Source: Chelydra serpentina (taxonomy: Eukaryota > Chordata > Testudines > Chelydridae). From it: DNA of 64,000 nt. Shown in pieces: positions 1 through 11,945 of this stretch (positions within the stretch are counted from its first letter, which is position 1; every line of letters begins with the position of its first letter). The notes beneath the pieces are model-generated. The model searched no databases and was not told the DNA's origin. It worked only from the letters and a program-made list of their open reading frames with translations. Both the position numbers and the translations under genes were made by a program. The DNA lies in contig JBAIAC010000014.1 of NCBI GenBank assembly GCA_037349315.1, forward strand, positions 27,133,001 to 27,197,000, written 5' to 3'.

Positions 1-401
1 CCCAAACAACGAAGCTGCAGGTGAGGATAATCCATCCATCATTTTCAATGCCATGTCTAATGATATTGTCCAGCTTTTCAAGTGTTTTGACAAGCAAACA
101 ATATTCCAATTTCTCAGAAAAGCAGCTAAGACCCTTTAAAAGCAAATTTTCTAACCCTATAAGCAATTTCCTTGGTGGAAAATCATTAGAATCAGAAACA
201 CTGTGATGATTTTGAATCAACTGGAGTTTCAGAAAAGTCTCTCTTAGTATAGCCTTTGCACATGGTCTTTTTTTTTCATTAAAAAGACATAAAATGACAT
301 AAAAATTCTTATTTTTACAATGAAAATCACGCTTTGAAAGCAGACCAGCTTTATATTGAAAAAGATGCATACTTTTTTCCTCTTCAGAGTTGAGGAAAAG
401 T

Positions 402-521
402 AGTTAAGTGGGTATTCACCCACGAAAGCTTATGCTCCAATATCTCTGTTAGTCTATAAGGTGCCACAGGACCCTTTGTCGCTTTTACAGATCCAGACAA
501 ACACGGCTACCCCTCTGATAG
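402..521 (+). repeat. Penelope-like element 3' tail fragment
   Basis: This stretch has the segment CCCACGAAAGCTTATGCT, then a GTTAGTCTATAAGGTGCCAC block, and ends near ACACGGCTACC. The same order of blocks forms the 3' end of the Penelope-like element at 24220-26026 (its copy reads GTTAGTCTCTAAGGTGC and ACACGGCTAC). No reverse transcriptase lies next to it, so it is a 5'-truncated insertion consisting only of tail. Its sequence differs from the 24-26 kb copy by many substitutions, so it is an older or different subfamily. Confidence 0.7.
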
Positions 522-1200
522 TTTAGTTTTGTTTTTTATAACATCAAGAGGGTATAGTAAATGTCTGCTACTTCTGAAGAGCACACACTGACACAGTATT
601 ACTAGAGCAATCAATGAACCACTACAAAGTGTTGCACTGACAAGTTTAAATTGGCTGCTGATATTGATTTGTAAATGGAGATGAGCCTTACAAATGGTAT
701 ATAATAATGTCAACTGTATTGACAAAAAGAGCAGTACAACAACTAGCTCGTTGATCCTGTGCAATTTAGGGGCTACTAAAGTATAACTTATGGCCCGTTA
801 AATGGTAGGTTGCATTGAAGCACTATTTTAAATAAACTTTTAGTAACTACTTTACCTCCTCTTTCTAAATAACTGCTCCCTTTGGATTTCAGCCTTGCAC
901 ACTTAGTCTTTGAACATGTGAATTCAAGAATGAATGTTACATTTTCAGCAATCCAGGAGATTCTGGGAAGAAGTGGGAGGGGATTTATTATGTTTGCCAT
1001 CTAGTTTGATTAATTACCTATTTGTATAAATGATAATGCCTGAAAAATGGCATTCCAACTGAGAATAACCAGAGAAGCATCAGTTATGTGTAACTTGTGG
1101 TCTTCGCTTCTCTGCTTATAATATCTCAATTAGAGAAGGGGAAGTCTTGAGAGATGTGTTGCCATGTTGTGAACAAAAGGACTAGTCCTCCTGAATACAT
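522..1200. other. no recognised feature
   Basis: AT-rich sequence. I see no convincing coding frame or repeat here; the two short minus-strand frames at 507-1000 have no recognisable motif. Confidence 0.5.
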
Positions 1201-1265
1201 CAGACCCTCGCTAGAATGCGCGTCTATATAATGTGAATTCGGCTATAACGTGGTCGCGGCCATGG
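1201..1265 (+). repeat. Tigger/pogo terminal inverted repeat region (left end)
   Basis: The block starting CAGACCCTCGCTAGAATGCG, with following CpG-derived GGCTATAACG-type words, resembles the terminus of a Tigger/pogo-type (Tc1/mariner superfamily) transposon. It lies about 450 bases upstream of the transposase remnant at 1708-2420 in the expected orientation. I do not see a matching right end downstream, so the element is probably truncated at its 3' side. Confidence 0.5.
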
Positions 1266-1707
1266 ATCCCAAATTTAATTACAATATTTTTGAGTTTTAA
1301 GTGACCTTGGTGTTCATTACCTTATCATTCATGCAAGATCGTTGGAGGAAAGACACACATACTGTATCACGGAAATAGTAATAGCCTCTACTGATCTTTC
1401 TTTTGTTGTTCGCTGAGCTGTTATTTTGTCAAACGATTGTGTACGTTACCGAGTCAGCCGGCTATAAAGCATCAACGTCATATTTCTATAAGATTTTCAC
1501 CCAGGAAGAACTCTCCAAGGTATGTACGAGTTTTTTGTTCTACCATCATTGCCCTGCATTTGCATAGTTGCATCGCCGAAATAATTTAGTCAAGTCCCTA
1601 AGACGATTGCTGTAGGCCTAGAACGCCATATAAATGTAATGTAATAAAAAATTATTTATCTTTAGAAAGATGTCAGAAATGTCAGGCAAAAGGAAGGCTT
1701 TTACTCA

Positions 1708-2420
1708 GTGCCGGAGAAATTGGATGCTATCGAACGACATAGAAATTGCGAAACCCACGCAAAGATTAGCCGCGATATCGGCATTAACGAGTCCACCTTT
1801 CATGGATGGCTAAAGAATGCTGACAAGCTCGGAAGTCACATGCATAACCTGCATAAAGAGCATTGCTTTCTAGGAAAACTAGCCCATTTAGTGAATGATG
1901 CCGATCTTGACGTGCAAGTACAGCAGAAAGGCATTCCGATCTCTGGTCCGCTTATAGCCATGCAAGCAGAAAAATTCGACCGGGAACTTAATGGCAAATT
2001 CAGCAATTTTAAGGCAAGTTTGGGTTGGCTATGGTGATTTCAGAAAAGACACGGAATCTCTCAGATCGCAGTTTCGGGAGAAAAACGCTCTGCTGACGCT
2101 GCACAATCGTACCCTACAAAGCTGAGGGAAATTTGACAGGCAGAGGGTTACTCAGAGGAAGAGGTTTACCATGCAGACGAAACAGGAATTTATTATAAAA
2201 TATTGCCTGGTAAAACCCTGACTGTCAGAACAGATGAATATAAGAAAGAAGGATATAAACAGGCAAAAGATCACCTTACTTTATTGTTTTGTGTGAATGC
2301 AACAGTAAGCATAAATTAAAACCATTGTGCTTTGGAAAGTCTTGCATGTCTCGGTGCTTTCATCACGTAAATGTGAATTGCCTGCCATACAGACATGGAA
2401 TGGACCATAACCTCGGAGCC
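1708..2420 (+). pseudogene. Tigger/pogo transposase remnant (CENP-B-like)
   Basis: The first frame (1708-2037) reads like the CENP-B/Tigger N-terminal DNA-binding region: a helix-turn-helix with KLDAIERH, then ISRDIGINESTFHGWLKN. After a frame change near 2037, more transposase is readable: RFQKRHGIS, then YHADETGIYYKILPGKTL around 2168-2222, where the D of ADET fits the first catalytic aspartate of the pogo DDE domain. A third frame at 2289-2400 gives KHKLKPLCFGKS and CFHHVNVNCLPY, as in the DDE domain. Several stops and frame changes and no C-terminal third mean that it is dead. These transposases cut and paste DNA at TA sites; here only a fossil remains. Confidence 0.75.
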
Positions 2421-2540
2421 AATTATAAAGCTTCTTTCTTAGAATCCAATTCTTATGTGGTGGCTAACCCTTTCCCCTCTCTCCAACAGAGATGCTATAA
2501 TACAGACTTTAATAGAACACTCTTGATAGCAGAAATTTAA

Positions 2541-3383
2541 CAACACTTATTGACCAGTAATTACAGATGACAATCTGAAGTCACTCCTGACTTTTAGACA
2601 TAGAACAAATTTTAATTAATTTCTTTGAGATAATATTTAGGGGGTACTTTTCTATCACTGTTTAAATGTGGGGTACTTTTCTATCAATTGCCTTCCCTGT
2701 GTGGACTGTATAGGTACTCACGCATGCACACACTTTCACTTCCACATACTAAAAATAATGGAGGCTAGAACCTCCCCTTATAAATGCAAAGCAAAAGACA
2801 AAAAAGAAAGACAAGAACAATCAGATACTTAAGATAATGGCATTGTTGTATTAATATAGCTGGAACTTAGATGCCAAAGATGTTAATATAAACCAGTCAT
2901 GACCCAAAATTAAACAGTGTTAGACAAGGTTCAGAGTTTGGTATACAGAGACATCAGCCTGCTTAGTACCATGGCTAGCACACCATTAAAAATTATTTTA
3001 ACCTTTTATTAAAGATAAAGTAAAGAAGGAGAAAGTATTTGAAATATAACATTAAATAACGCTTTAATTTTAACAGTAGCCCTTGTTCCCTTTTCCTTTA
3101 GCTGGAGAGAGTTTTTAGAGAAAAAACATCCTTGTTTGACAGCCTCTTGATGGTATCTAAGATGATAATTGTTCTTTTTGAGGAAAAGAGAAGATGTTAG
3201 TTGAGTTGAGATGTTGCTGCTTCTGTTAAAATACAATCCCATTTTCCAGATGGTGGTTGGCCTTCAGCTGGAGCCAGTGGAGGTAGTGATGTCATCTGGG
3301 TCCTCCCTCTGTCAGGTCTGGTCTGGTCAGGACATTTCTGAGGGTCAGGATGACAAGGCCTAGGGTTCCAGGAGACAGCTGGG
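2541..3383. other. no recognised feature
   Basis: AT-rich sequence. The word GGGGTACTTTTCTATCA occurs twice close together near 2640-2690, a small local duplication. The small minus-strand frames near 3009-3242 show no known motif. Confidence 0.45.
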
Positions 3384-3992
3384 GTGTCATAAGAACATAA
3401 GATAAAAACATAAGAATGGCTGTACTGGGTCAGACCTAGGGTGACCAGACAGCAAGTATGAAAACTCGGGACAGGGGGATAATAGGAGCCTACGTAAGAA
3501 AAAGTCTCAAATATTGGGACTGTCCCTATAAAATCAGGACATCTGGTCACCCTAGTCAGATCAAAGGTCCATCCAGCTCAGTATCCTGTCCACCGACAGT
3601 GGCCAATGCCAGGTGCCCCGGAGTGAGTGGACCTAACAGCTAATGATCAAGTGATCTCTCTCCTGCCATCCATCACCCCCCTCTGACAAACAGAGGCTAA
3701 GGACACCATTCCTTACCCATCCTGGTTAATAGCCATTAATGGAATCCATCTCCATGAATTTATCCAGTTCTCTTTTAAACCCTGTTATAGTCCTAGCCTT
3801 CACAGCCTCCTCAGGCAAGGAGTTCCACAGGTTGACTGTGCGCTATGTGAAGAAGAACTTCCTTTTATTTGTTTTAAATCTGCTGCCCACTAATTTCATT
3901 GGATGGCCCCAAGTTCTTCTATTATGGGAACAAGTAAATAACTTTTCCTTATTCACTTCCTCCACACCACTCATAATTTTTATATAATTTAA
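3384..3992 (-). repeat. CR1 LINE 3' fragment
   Basis: The + strand reads as the reverse complement of a CR1 3' end: AACATAAGAATGGCTGTACTGGGTCAGACC, GGAGTTCCACAGGTTGACTG and TTCTTCTATTATGGGAACAAG-like words, in the same order as the 3' end of the larger CR1 at 33962-35137. It is 5'-truncated, as is normal for LINEs. A hAT MITE (3437-3554) interrupts it. Confidence 0.7.
3437..3554. mobile_element. short hAT-type MITE
   Basis: A 118-bp element with terminal inverted repeats TAGGGTGACCAGA and TCTGGTCACCCTA. It is flanked by 8-bp direct repeats GTCAGACC (3429-3436) and GTCAGATC (3555-3562), one mismatch, which fits the 8-bp target duplication of the hAT superfamily. Removing it restores the continuity of the CR1 fragment around it. 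A relative with the same ends lies at 10836-10957. Confidence 0.85.
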
Positions 3993-4904
3993 TTTGTGTC
4001 AGGCATGATGGCAAAGATTGGTCCAGTAGCCAATGTTTCTCACAAAAGTCTTTCCCCTCTTTATTTTGTCTACCAATTAGGCCTTGTTGCTGATATGCCA
4101 ATTTTGGTTCAGTGATTTCTGGTTCCATGCTTTTCTTGTTTACCAAGCATGATTTTACCACAGTCCTTCAGTTATAGCAGTAACTTTTTGTTTGGACGAA
4201 TTCAGTCTCCCTTTTGTGCCTTTTTCTGTCAACAATTGTAGTTATAGGTTATTTCAATATCTTATCAACTTAACACATGTTTGACAGTTGAACTCACAGT
4301 TAGGGTAAATTATTTACAACAGGGTTCTCAAGATCTTCCGTTCTCACTGTCTTCTGCAGTCAAGCAGGCAGATGGTAATGTTCTGCCGGCACATCACTTC
4401 TAACTAGTAGGGTTGCTATTTTAAAGCCTATGAAACCTAAACTAAATTTTTAAATTTCATATAGGGTCTATAGTCCCATATAAGCTATTCCTTTCACATT
4501 AGTGTTGATGTTAACACTATTGTTTCATATTTTACATACAGAGGACAACTGTAATATTGCAGATACCACTGGTGGTAACTATAGGCAAATGATATGTCCT
4601 CAATGTAGATAGTAGGGACTTTGTTTATATAATTAGTATCAACTTGTCGAAGAGTTGAGTTTTTCCTCTTTCTATTCCCCCATGTAGATCTCTCTCTATT
4701 TCTTCATCTATCTCTATATGATGTTCAGCAGCATACTATCTGAGCATCTCTGAAATATTTCAAAGTGATAATAATCATTGTCATAATCATAAACATCACC
4801 TCACATCCCAGCTCCTTTCACACATCAACACACAGCTCTCCTGATTCTTCTTTTCCTGCACTGAATATATCAACAATATGGGTGAAATTTTCAAAATCAC
4901 CTAA
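3993..4904. other. no recognised feature
   Basis: AT-rich unique sequence with short simple tracts (ATAATCATTGTCATAATCAT near 4770). No coding motif or repeat that I recognise. Confidence 0.45.
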
Positions 4905-5145
4905 GAAAGCTAGGAATCAAAAACCTATTTTGAAAAGTAACTTAGGCCCAGATTTTTAAAGTTATTTAAACATGTTCCACTCAGCATTGCAAGGCCAGAG
5001 TCCCATTTTCACAAGGGACTTAGGCTCTTAAGTCTCATTGACTTTCAATAAGTCTTAGGCTGTTAAGTGCCTAAATCACATTTGAAAATGAGGCATGGGC
5101 TCCTACATCACTTAGGTGCTTTTGAAAATGCTACCTTATAGCTTA
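4905..5145. repeat. old foldback-type dispersed repeat
   Basis: The stretch opens with GGCCCAGATTTTTAAAG and later carries CTTAGGTGCTTTTGAAAATGC. This mirror-like arrangement of AGATTTTCAAA-type words and GCCTAA blocks is typical of old palindromic MITEs. A similar word set recurs near 47780-47840. It is heavily diverged, so boundaries are approximate. Confidence 0.35.
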
Positions 5146-6475
5146 ATTGTAAGGTTTGAAACATCTAAATGAAATATTTCATTCTGATTGGATAAAAGAA
5201 ACTCCTAAAATTTCAATAGGGACATCCCTATAAGTCTCCAAGTTGATTTCCCTTTTATATCATGTAACTTCCTCAATATGACTGTACATTTAATTCTTTT
5301 TTTGTGAATGTGTAGGAAAAGGTCTCTCTTTAAGACACTACATGAAACAGGCAAACAATTATTAAAATGCCATTTAGTTCTGTGAGTGTATATTTCAGGT
5401 TTCTTGACATTTTGTTTTGCAAAAAACAAATAATGTAACTTTTGTCACAGAGATAAAAGTGTATGGTCTGTGCACATTCAAAGTGACACCATATGAAATT
5501 CAGATTAATCTAAGAAAATTCAAGGATGACCGACTACCTAAATATGCAAGTAATAGCAACTCGCACACTGTTATTAATTTGTAGATATAACAGACTTTTT
5601 TTTAGCTATGTTGGGATACATACACAAGCATATCGGTAAGAGCTTTTCAAGATAACATACGTGAGGAAAAAAGGAAATAAAATGCAGGTATAGAAATAAG
5701 AGATGGAGAAGTGGTTAATGAAATAACAGTGAACCCTCTTAGGGCCTAATCTTGCTCACTTTACTTGGGTGAATAGTCCCACTGAAGTAATCTCAGGCTT
5801 CCTTAGAGCTCAAACTTCACCACAAATCCTGAAGAAGCATATAATTGCAGTGTCCCAGTTGCAGACCGTAGACAAAACTGTGTTGTAGGGGGAAGTAATA
5901 AACACCCACTCTATACGTGGCTCAGATTACTTTTCCCTCCAAGCCAGTTCTGGTGCTTTTGGTGTAGGGAGGAAGCCAAAGCCTTTCCTATTTTTCACCT
6001 CTGGCTTGCCCACTCCCTGCATGTGAGGCAGAGTACCTGTGGATGCTGTTTCCATCTCTTTATATCTAGTGGCATTATGAGTAGCCTGCACAGGGGACTA
6101 ACACCCTCTTACTTCCCATAGCCAGGGTCACAACTGTGCCTATAGTGATTTGTAATAAATAAAACCCTATTGCTTACCTATGCCACTTGACTCATGGGTA
6201 AGGCAAGAAGTATTTGGCCCTTAAAGAAGAGTTAGGCTGTGAAGGAACCAGAATGGAAGACCACAATGATTTTGTCAAACAGTTCCAAGATTGCGTTGTA
6301 AATTAGATCTTTCTAACTAGGGACTTACCTGGCTTCCCTAGTGCCTCCCAAGTATCTGCACGTAAAAATACTACTAAGTCAGCTTAAATCGATTTGCTTT
6401 GCCACACAATACCTGCAGCAGAGCCAATATGTTATGAAATTTCAGTTTATACCCATGCAACTTTTTTAAGCAGCC
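5146..6475. other. no recognised gene
   Basis: Unique AT-rich sequence. A weak foldback-like block (CTAATCTTGCTCACTTTACT with AATAGTCCCACTGAAGT) lies near 5745-5800 and resembles the repeat at 23194-23320. Nothing else is supportable. Confidence 0.4.
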
Positions 6476-6742
6476 TTAGCGATAACAATAAGCTCTTTCT
6501 CTCCCCCAACCTAACCAAGTTGTAGAGAAAGTACCTTGATTAGTTTGTAGATTTGGGGAGGCTGAGGTGTCTGTATGAAGATGATATTGTGGAAAAGGGA
6601 TGTTAAAATGGGGAGTGTTGCATTTGATGGTGAGGTTAATAATCAGTCGTCTCCCACAAGGCAGTGAATTCCACAGTCTAGACCCAGTGCTTGTGAAAGT
6701 TCTGTGTTCTGTACTCAGGAACCCCCCCCTTAATATTTTCAT
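6476..6742 (-). repeat. possible L2-like LINE 3' end, degraded
   Basis: The minus-strand frame contains RTFTSTGSRLWNSLP. This resembles the conserved C-terminal tail RSFS-x-APRLWNSLP of L2-type LINE proteins. The rest of the frame shows nothing recognisable, so only this motif supports the call. No other LINE sequence joins it. Confidence 0.35.
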
Positions 6743-7109
6743 GTGAAATGTTTTTCAGATGAATCTCTGGGATATAATGGGACTGGAATATGTGTTTTTA
6801 CCATGCTAAGCATAATGGAGCCTCAGTCTTGGTCAGGGCTCCAAGGCTTAACTGTAATACAAATAATTAATAACAGTAATTTAGAATAGGAAAGTAAAAT
6901 TAGAAACTTGAAGAAAAGTACAGGTACTATATGTGACAGATATGGCAATTTCCTGCATTTCCTGGAGAGACCATATTGAATTATTTTAAAGCATCTTTGG
7001 TGTCTTTGTATTAAATGCAACATTTGTACATTATTATGGGCTGAGACTTCATGTAACCTCTCTAGCGGGGAGATGTGAGATGAGGCCTGGAACTGCATTA
7101 AAAATGTGC
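6743..7109. other. no recognised feature
   Basis: AT-rich sequence with a short minus-strand frame (6823-7116) that has no recognisable domain. Confidence 0.4.
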
Positions 7110-7795
7110 CAGACAATAATGGACTTTTGGGAGAATAAACGTTAAGTGGATTTCCTGGGAGATAACTAGGGACTAGTTAATACAAATTCTCCTACTTCTG
7201 GTTATGCAAAAATCCATCCTTTTGAAGCCACTCCCTGAGTGGGTCATTGTCTGCTGATTACCTGTTCCTGGAGACAAGATCAATGGCTCAAGCTCTATAA
7301 AGGAACAGGTTGATCTACCAAGTCTGGGTTCGGGTTCTGGTTCTGAATCTGAGTCAGTTATGAACTTGTAACAGCAGGGAAAATCTAGTTGAGGCCTGAC
7401 CTCTACCTGAGCCCAAGGTTGGAGCTGCAGTGACCTCTGGTAATATTTTTTCCATGTGTGTAGGTTCTTTTGTTGTTCTGAAATGTTTTCTCTGTAATGC
7501 TTTCACCTTAAGAATAAATGTGCTTGCTAATAAGGAGCTGTGGGGCAACTTAAAACGTCTGGCAATACACGGGGCATAGCCTCCAGAGAGAAAGCAAAGT
7601 ACAGACGCTGGCCTTTTAGGCAGTGTGACTTGCTGGGAATATCACAGTGTAAGCAAGGAACTGTGCAGCCTGGAAAACTCTTCGTTGGGTGGTAGAGAGA
7701 CATGGCTGGTGAGAGGTAATGCTTGAGGAGCTAGGACTCTAGGGTGGGTGCCCTTGGTGGACTGCAGGCCCAGTTACTCTGAAACTGTAATGCTA
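7110..7795 (+). repeat. solo LTR-like element
   Basis: The stretch has LTR features in the right order on +: a TATA-like CTCTATAAAGGAAC at about 7292, an AATAAA at about 7511 followed by a T/G-rich tract, then a 3' part beginning AGCCTCCAGAGAGAAAGCAAAG. The 3' part is repeated at 11690-11945 (AGCCTCTGGAGAGAAAGCAAAA, then CTGTGCAGCCTGGAAAA against CTATGCAGCCTGGAAAA). No gag/pol lies between, so these are separate solo or fragmentary LTRs. Exact ends are uncertain. Confidence 0.5.
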
Positions 7796-9016
7796 AAGGA
7801 ATCAAATTATAGTAGCATCCTGAAAGCAATGTGTTCCATTTCATATTTATTTATTGTAAACATTCCTCTCCTTTTTTTGCTTGGCTAAAGTCCATATAAA
7901 AGGATTCAACATATTAAGGAATACAAAAAATTATTAGGTTATTATAAAACAGATTTAAAAAATCACAATCCTAGATCCCCTGCATATATTTATCTTCTTT
8001 AATCAATCAATCTCTCACTTTTATTTTGTAAAAAACCACAACTTTTAACTCAGTTACAAATGCTCAACTAGAATGACAAATGTACTCAGAATCAACCTTG
8101 GTTTGAGGTTGAGTTATGATTGTACTTCATTTTGTGCCAATAAACTCCCTATGGAGTTTTATGCAAATTGTTTCCAGTGTCTGGATATAAATTATCTTTG
8201 GCATGCTGCTGTTCATAGTGAATTTTAAGATTGAAATTACTGAGCTGACATTAAAACTTAACATTTACCCACAGTTACCAAATGATATCTGAGAAACCTA
8301 TGAGTTTCCCTATGCTTACCTCAGAAATCTCTTGATTGCAAGTACATTAAAACTTTTAATGGTGACACTAGAGTTCACCTGTAAAGGTAAATCATATGGA
8401 AGTCACTTGGTATTTTTCCTCTTTCTGACTGGCTTAGCCCATTCATGTGATCAAGAAAGACAGCCCTGCTCAATAGAAGTAATTTTCAGGTAGTTTTGCA
8501 GAGATATCAGATATATTTTATCTGTGCTGTCTCATCCAGCTGGAAAAAATAATATAGTCCTAGCACCCATGTCCATTTGATTCTAGCCATATGCTTGAAG
8601 GTGACTTCCCTTTATTACCTGCTGTAAATATTTTGTGAACCCTTAGTTTGTATTTGAGCTGATGTTATTTTCAGTATTTCCTAGTTTATACGGGGGAAAT
8701 GGTATGTGTTTCACTGATATCTGAGTGTCCTGGTGTTGGTTAAGACTAAAGTATAATGTATAATGATTGGAAAAAGACCTGTATCCCTTGATTGTCTTAC
8801 TGCCACATGTTGGATCTAGATGGGCCCATATAGTGACAAAGTTTGGATTTTGGTGCACACTTCATCTTTGCAGGTGGACTCCCTGGGACAGACTGAAACA
8901 ATCCCTTTCCCCCAAAACTCTGGGGAAGTTTATTTAAGGATCTGAATGTTGAGACTTAAGTAATCTCTACTACACACAAGATATACCCCTTTGATAACTT
9001 CCCATAAGTAAGAAGT
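7796..9016. other. no recognised feature
   Basis: AT-rich unique sequence; I see no coding motif, inverted repeat or known repeat family. Confidence 0.45.
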
Positions 9017-9105
9017 ATCTTAACATTACTACACTCTTTCAGTATCTTAACATTAACAGTATAATTAACATTAACCGTATCTTAACATTACTACACTCTT
9101 TCAGA
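9017..9105. repeat. imperfect local duplication
   Basis: The block TTAACATTACTACACTCTTTCAG occurs near 9021 and again near 9082, separated by shorter copies of TATCTTAACATTAAC. This is a small tandem duplication, not a mobile element. Confidence 0.6.
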
Positions 9106-10492
9106 TTTTCTGTAGAAGGTCATACAGCTTTAATTTCCAACATGCCGCTGTACAAACCTCATTAGCAAAGGTGGCTGAGTGCGCGCACTGAGTCAGCACA
9201 TCCTTAATCGCTCTGACCATGCCCCCTTTCTCAGCCAGTGCAGCACCCTTATTGGGTTGCCCTTAACCTTATGAGCTAAGCAATGATCTCCCAGGAGGAG
9301 GAGAGGTTACACTTACTTTCCATGACCACTGTTGTCAATTCTGGTGGACTTTCAGGCACTGAGCCTAGCACCTGTGTTAAAGCTGTTATTAATCTAGCCC
9401 AAAATATAGAATATAACAGGACAGATTCTCTCCTGCAACAGAACTCTGCTCAGTGCAGGAGAAGGGTATATTTTGGCCACAGAAGACATGGTTATTACTC
9501 TCTGATTCTGAGGACTGATTCCAGGCATGACAGCAATTCTAAGCCATGCCACTGACATAAGTCAGTGCTTAACAGGGCTGACTGAAAAATTTCAAATTTT
9601 AAAAATTTCTGATGAAAACATGTACGTATTTTTCCTGATCAGCATTCCCATTCTTTGATCAGCTCTTTTCCTTAAGCAACCCCATGCCAGTGGAGGACAG
9701 GTGTAGCATAGCATAGCTGCATCATACCTTTTTCAATGTATAAGTGCAGACCCAAATATGGCATATGTCTGTAGGCAGGGATTTTTCTTGCATCAGGGGA
9801 ATTCTTTGCTGGGCATTTGAGGCTGGATTACAGGTCCTGTATGCCACTGTAGTGACCAATCACCTGTAAAAAAAATTATAATCTGGCCAAATGTCATCAA
9901 CAGCTGATATACCATCTCTAGTGTCATTTCCAGCCATGGACACATTTTTTTAGTGTATGAGTATGTGTGGATATTAGACTTGGAGGCCCAAAGATTTTTC
10001 CTCATTTTCAAAATAAAATTGTTTAAATGATTTAGCTTTGCCTACAGCCTGTTGATATAGAATTGCACCAGTATAGAGCCCTTATAAGTACAAGAACACA
10101 CATTGGAACAATATACTATTTAGTGAACCAAAATAGCAACAGCTAGAAAATATTGCATACTTACTAAGTAAAATTATGATAAAAACAAATTGTCCCCATA
10201 TCTGTTTTCTCATGATAAAGTGTGATCTAAATTAGGATCATCATTAAAAATACATAATCAGTGCAACAATTAGAAAGGAGAACAGATGGCATATTACTTA
10301 AAAAATCCTATTTCACAAATGAAACTGTGTGCATTAAAAGACACTAATTGCAACACTTTAATAATATTTGGCTGTAAAATCTGTTTATAGTCACAATCTT
10401 GTTAACAGAATCTATAGAGATGAATATGATTAAAAGGAGAAAAGTGAAAGATATTCAGATTGCTTCCCCATACTACCTTCTGTTCACTAAGG
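9106..10492. other. no recognised gene
   Basis: Includes a 90-codon + frame at 9283-9555 with no recognisable domain, which I do not call. The remainder is AT-rich unique sequence. Confidence 0.45.
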
Positions 10493-10566
10493 CCTTGTCT
10501 ACACTATAGTGGATATAGTGGCATAGATATGGCACCATAGCTACACCAGAATAACCCCATAGTGTA

Positions 10567-10674
10567 GACCACTGGGAGCTGAGGGCAGCTGTGTCCGTGG
10601 ACTGTCAATGTAAACAAACTATCTCATGGCCCATCAGCGAATTACCCTGACGGGCCGCAGGTTGCCCACCACTG
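10567..10674. mobile_element. short hAT-type element inside MITE
   Basis: The segment runs from CCACTGGGAGCTG to GGTTGCCCACCACTG. Its right terminus, read on the other strand, is CAGTGGTGGGCAACC, which resembles hAT termini beginning CAGTGGT as at 49693. It has no coding capacity, and I could not define a clean target duplication. Confidence 0.5.
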
Positions 10675-10835
10675 TAGCCAACAGCAAATGAAGGGTTTTT
10701 TCCATTGCCATGGTTACGCCACCTCTCCAAGTGATAGTATCTAGGTTGATGGCAGCATTCTTCTGTCAACCTAGCTGAGTCAATACTGGGGGTTAGGCTG
10801 GAATAGCTACTGCATTCAGAGAAGTGGATTTTTCA

Positions 10836-10957
10836 TAGGGTAACCAGAAAGCAAGTGTGAAAAATCGGGACGGGGTTGGGGGTAATGGGTGCCTATATAA
10901 AACAAAGCCCTAAATATTGGGACTGTCTCTATAAAATTGGGATACCTGGTCACCCTA
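10836..10957. mobile_element. short hAT-type MITE, perfect 8-bp duplication
   Basis: A 122-bp element with ends TAGGGTAACCAGA and ACCTGGTCACCCTA. It is flanked by identical 8-bp direct repeats ATTTTTCA at 10828-10835 and 10958-10965. Body and ends match the element at 3437-3554, including the central TATTGGGACTGTC block. It has no coding capacity and must have been mobilised by a hAT transposase supplied in trans. Confidence 0.9.
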
Positions 10958-11689
10958 ATTTTTCACAACTCTGAGAGCTATAGCTATCTCAACCTAAGTT
11001 TTAGGTGTAGACCAGTATTTTTGTGATGAGCAGGCCAGTAAAGATAAACCCTTTATTATGAACAGGAACTATGTACGGAAATGAGGTAACCAAATTCCTA
11101 CTTCTCTGTGTAGCTGCAGCCTATGGCTGCCTTGTACTGGGCTGCTTCGTTTCTCCGTGATTGTCTTTCACAAACGCTTTTGACTCTTCCACTTGTAAGT
11201 GCTCTTTACACAGTGCATGCAGCAGGAATGGTCTCACTTAGGACCTGACCATAAGCCCATTGAATCGAATATGTTTAGAAAGGTTCTCTTTAAGAATTTC
11301 TGAAGGTTTTATTAAATCTCTTTCTTGCTTCCTTGCTTTCAAGTGTCCTCAGGATCTTAGATTCCACACTTAAATTCTTAGACCAAAAGGGTTTAGGAGC
11401 CCACTGGAGGGGGCAGAGCACTGACACAAGAGATGGGCCAAACCAAAGTTTGAGTATATTCAGAGCCAGGGTTTTGGTTCTTCTTATAGAAAGAAAGTCC
11501 AATAGCAAAGTGATCTGAAATGCCCTAAAATTTTGGAATTGTTCATTTCTGGGATTCTCTGACTGAAACCAACCCATTGGACAGTTTTGACATCTCATTT
11601 GCCTCTTTTTTTATCAAAGGGGAAAACATGTTCTTTCTCCAAGGTACAATATAAATCATGCTTAGAAACAGCTGTGTGGTAACTCATAA

Positions 11690-11945
11690 CTGGGGGCAAG
11701 TATGCTGTTTATAGCCTCTGGAGAGAAAGCAAAATGCAGACACAGGCCCAGTTAGGCAGTCTGGCTTGCTGGGGAACTCTCAGTGGTCAGGGAACTATGC
11801 AGCCTGGAAAAACCCTGGTTTAGGAGGGAGAGAAATGCAGGTCTCTGCCAAAGAGAGGTGACAGCTGGGAGCTAGAAGCCTAAAAGCTGGTGTCCTTGTT
11901 GGGCCACACATGGGCAATACAGGTGCAGTTGTCCTGAACTGTGAC
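11690..11945 (+). repeat. LTR fragment related to 7530-7795
   Basis: It shares the ordered blocks AGCCTCTGGAGAGAAAGC, GGCAGTCTGGCTTGCTGGG and AACTATGCAGCCTGGAAAAA with the 3' part of the LTR at 7110-7795, in the same orientation. It lacks the promoter part. Confidence 0.55.

Larger units (their letters stand above)
10493..11014. mobile_element. Harbinger-like MITE carrying nested insertions
   Basis: The left end GGCCTTGTCTACACTA (after TAA) matches the Harbinger terminus at 26331 (GGCCAGGTCTACACTA). The right side ends TTTTAGGTGTAGACCAG. There is no coding capacity. Two smaller hAT-type pieces (10567-10674 and 10836-10957) lie inside, so this is an older non-autonomous element that was later invaded. 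Confidence 0.6.

Noticed and set aside
3197..3643. 117-codon minus and 61-codon plus frames
   Set aside because: Both read through the boundary of a CR1 tail and a hAT MITE, so they cannot be a single ancestral gene.
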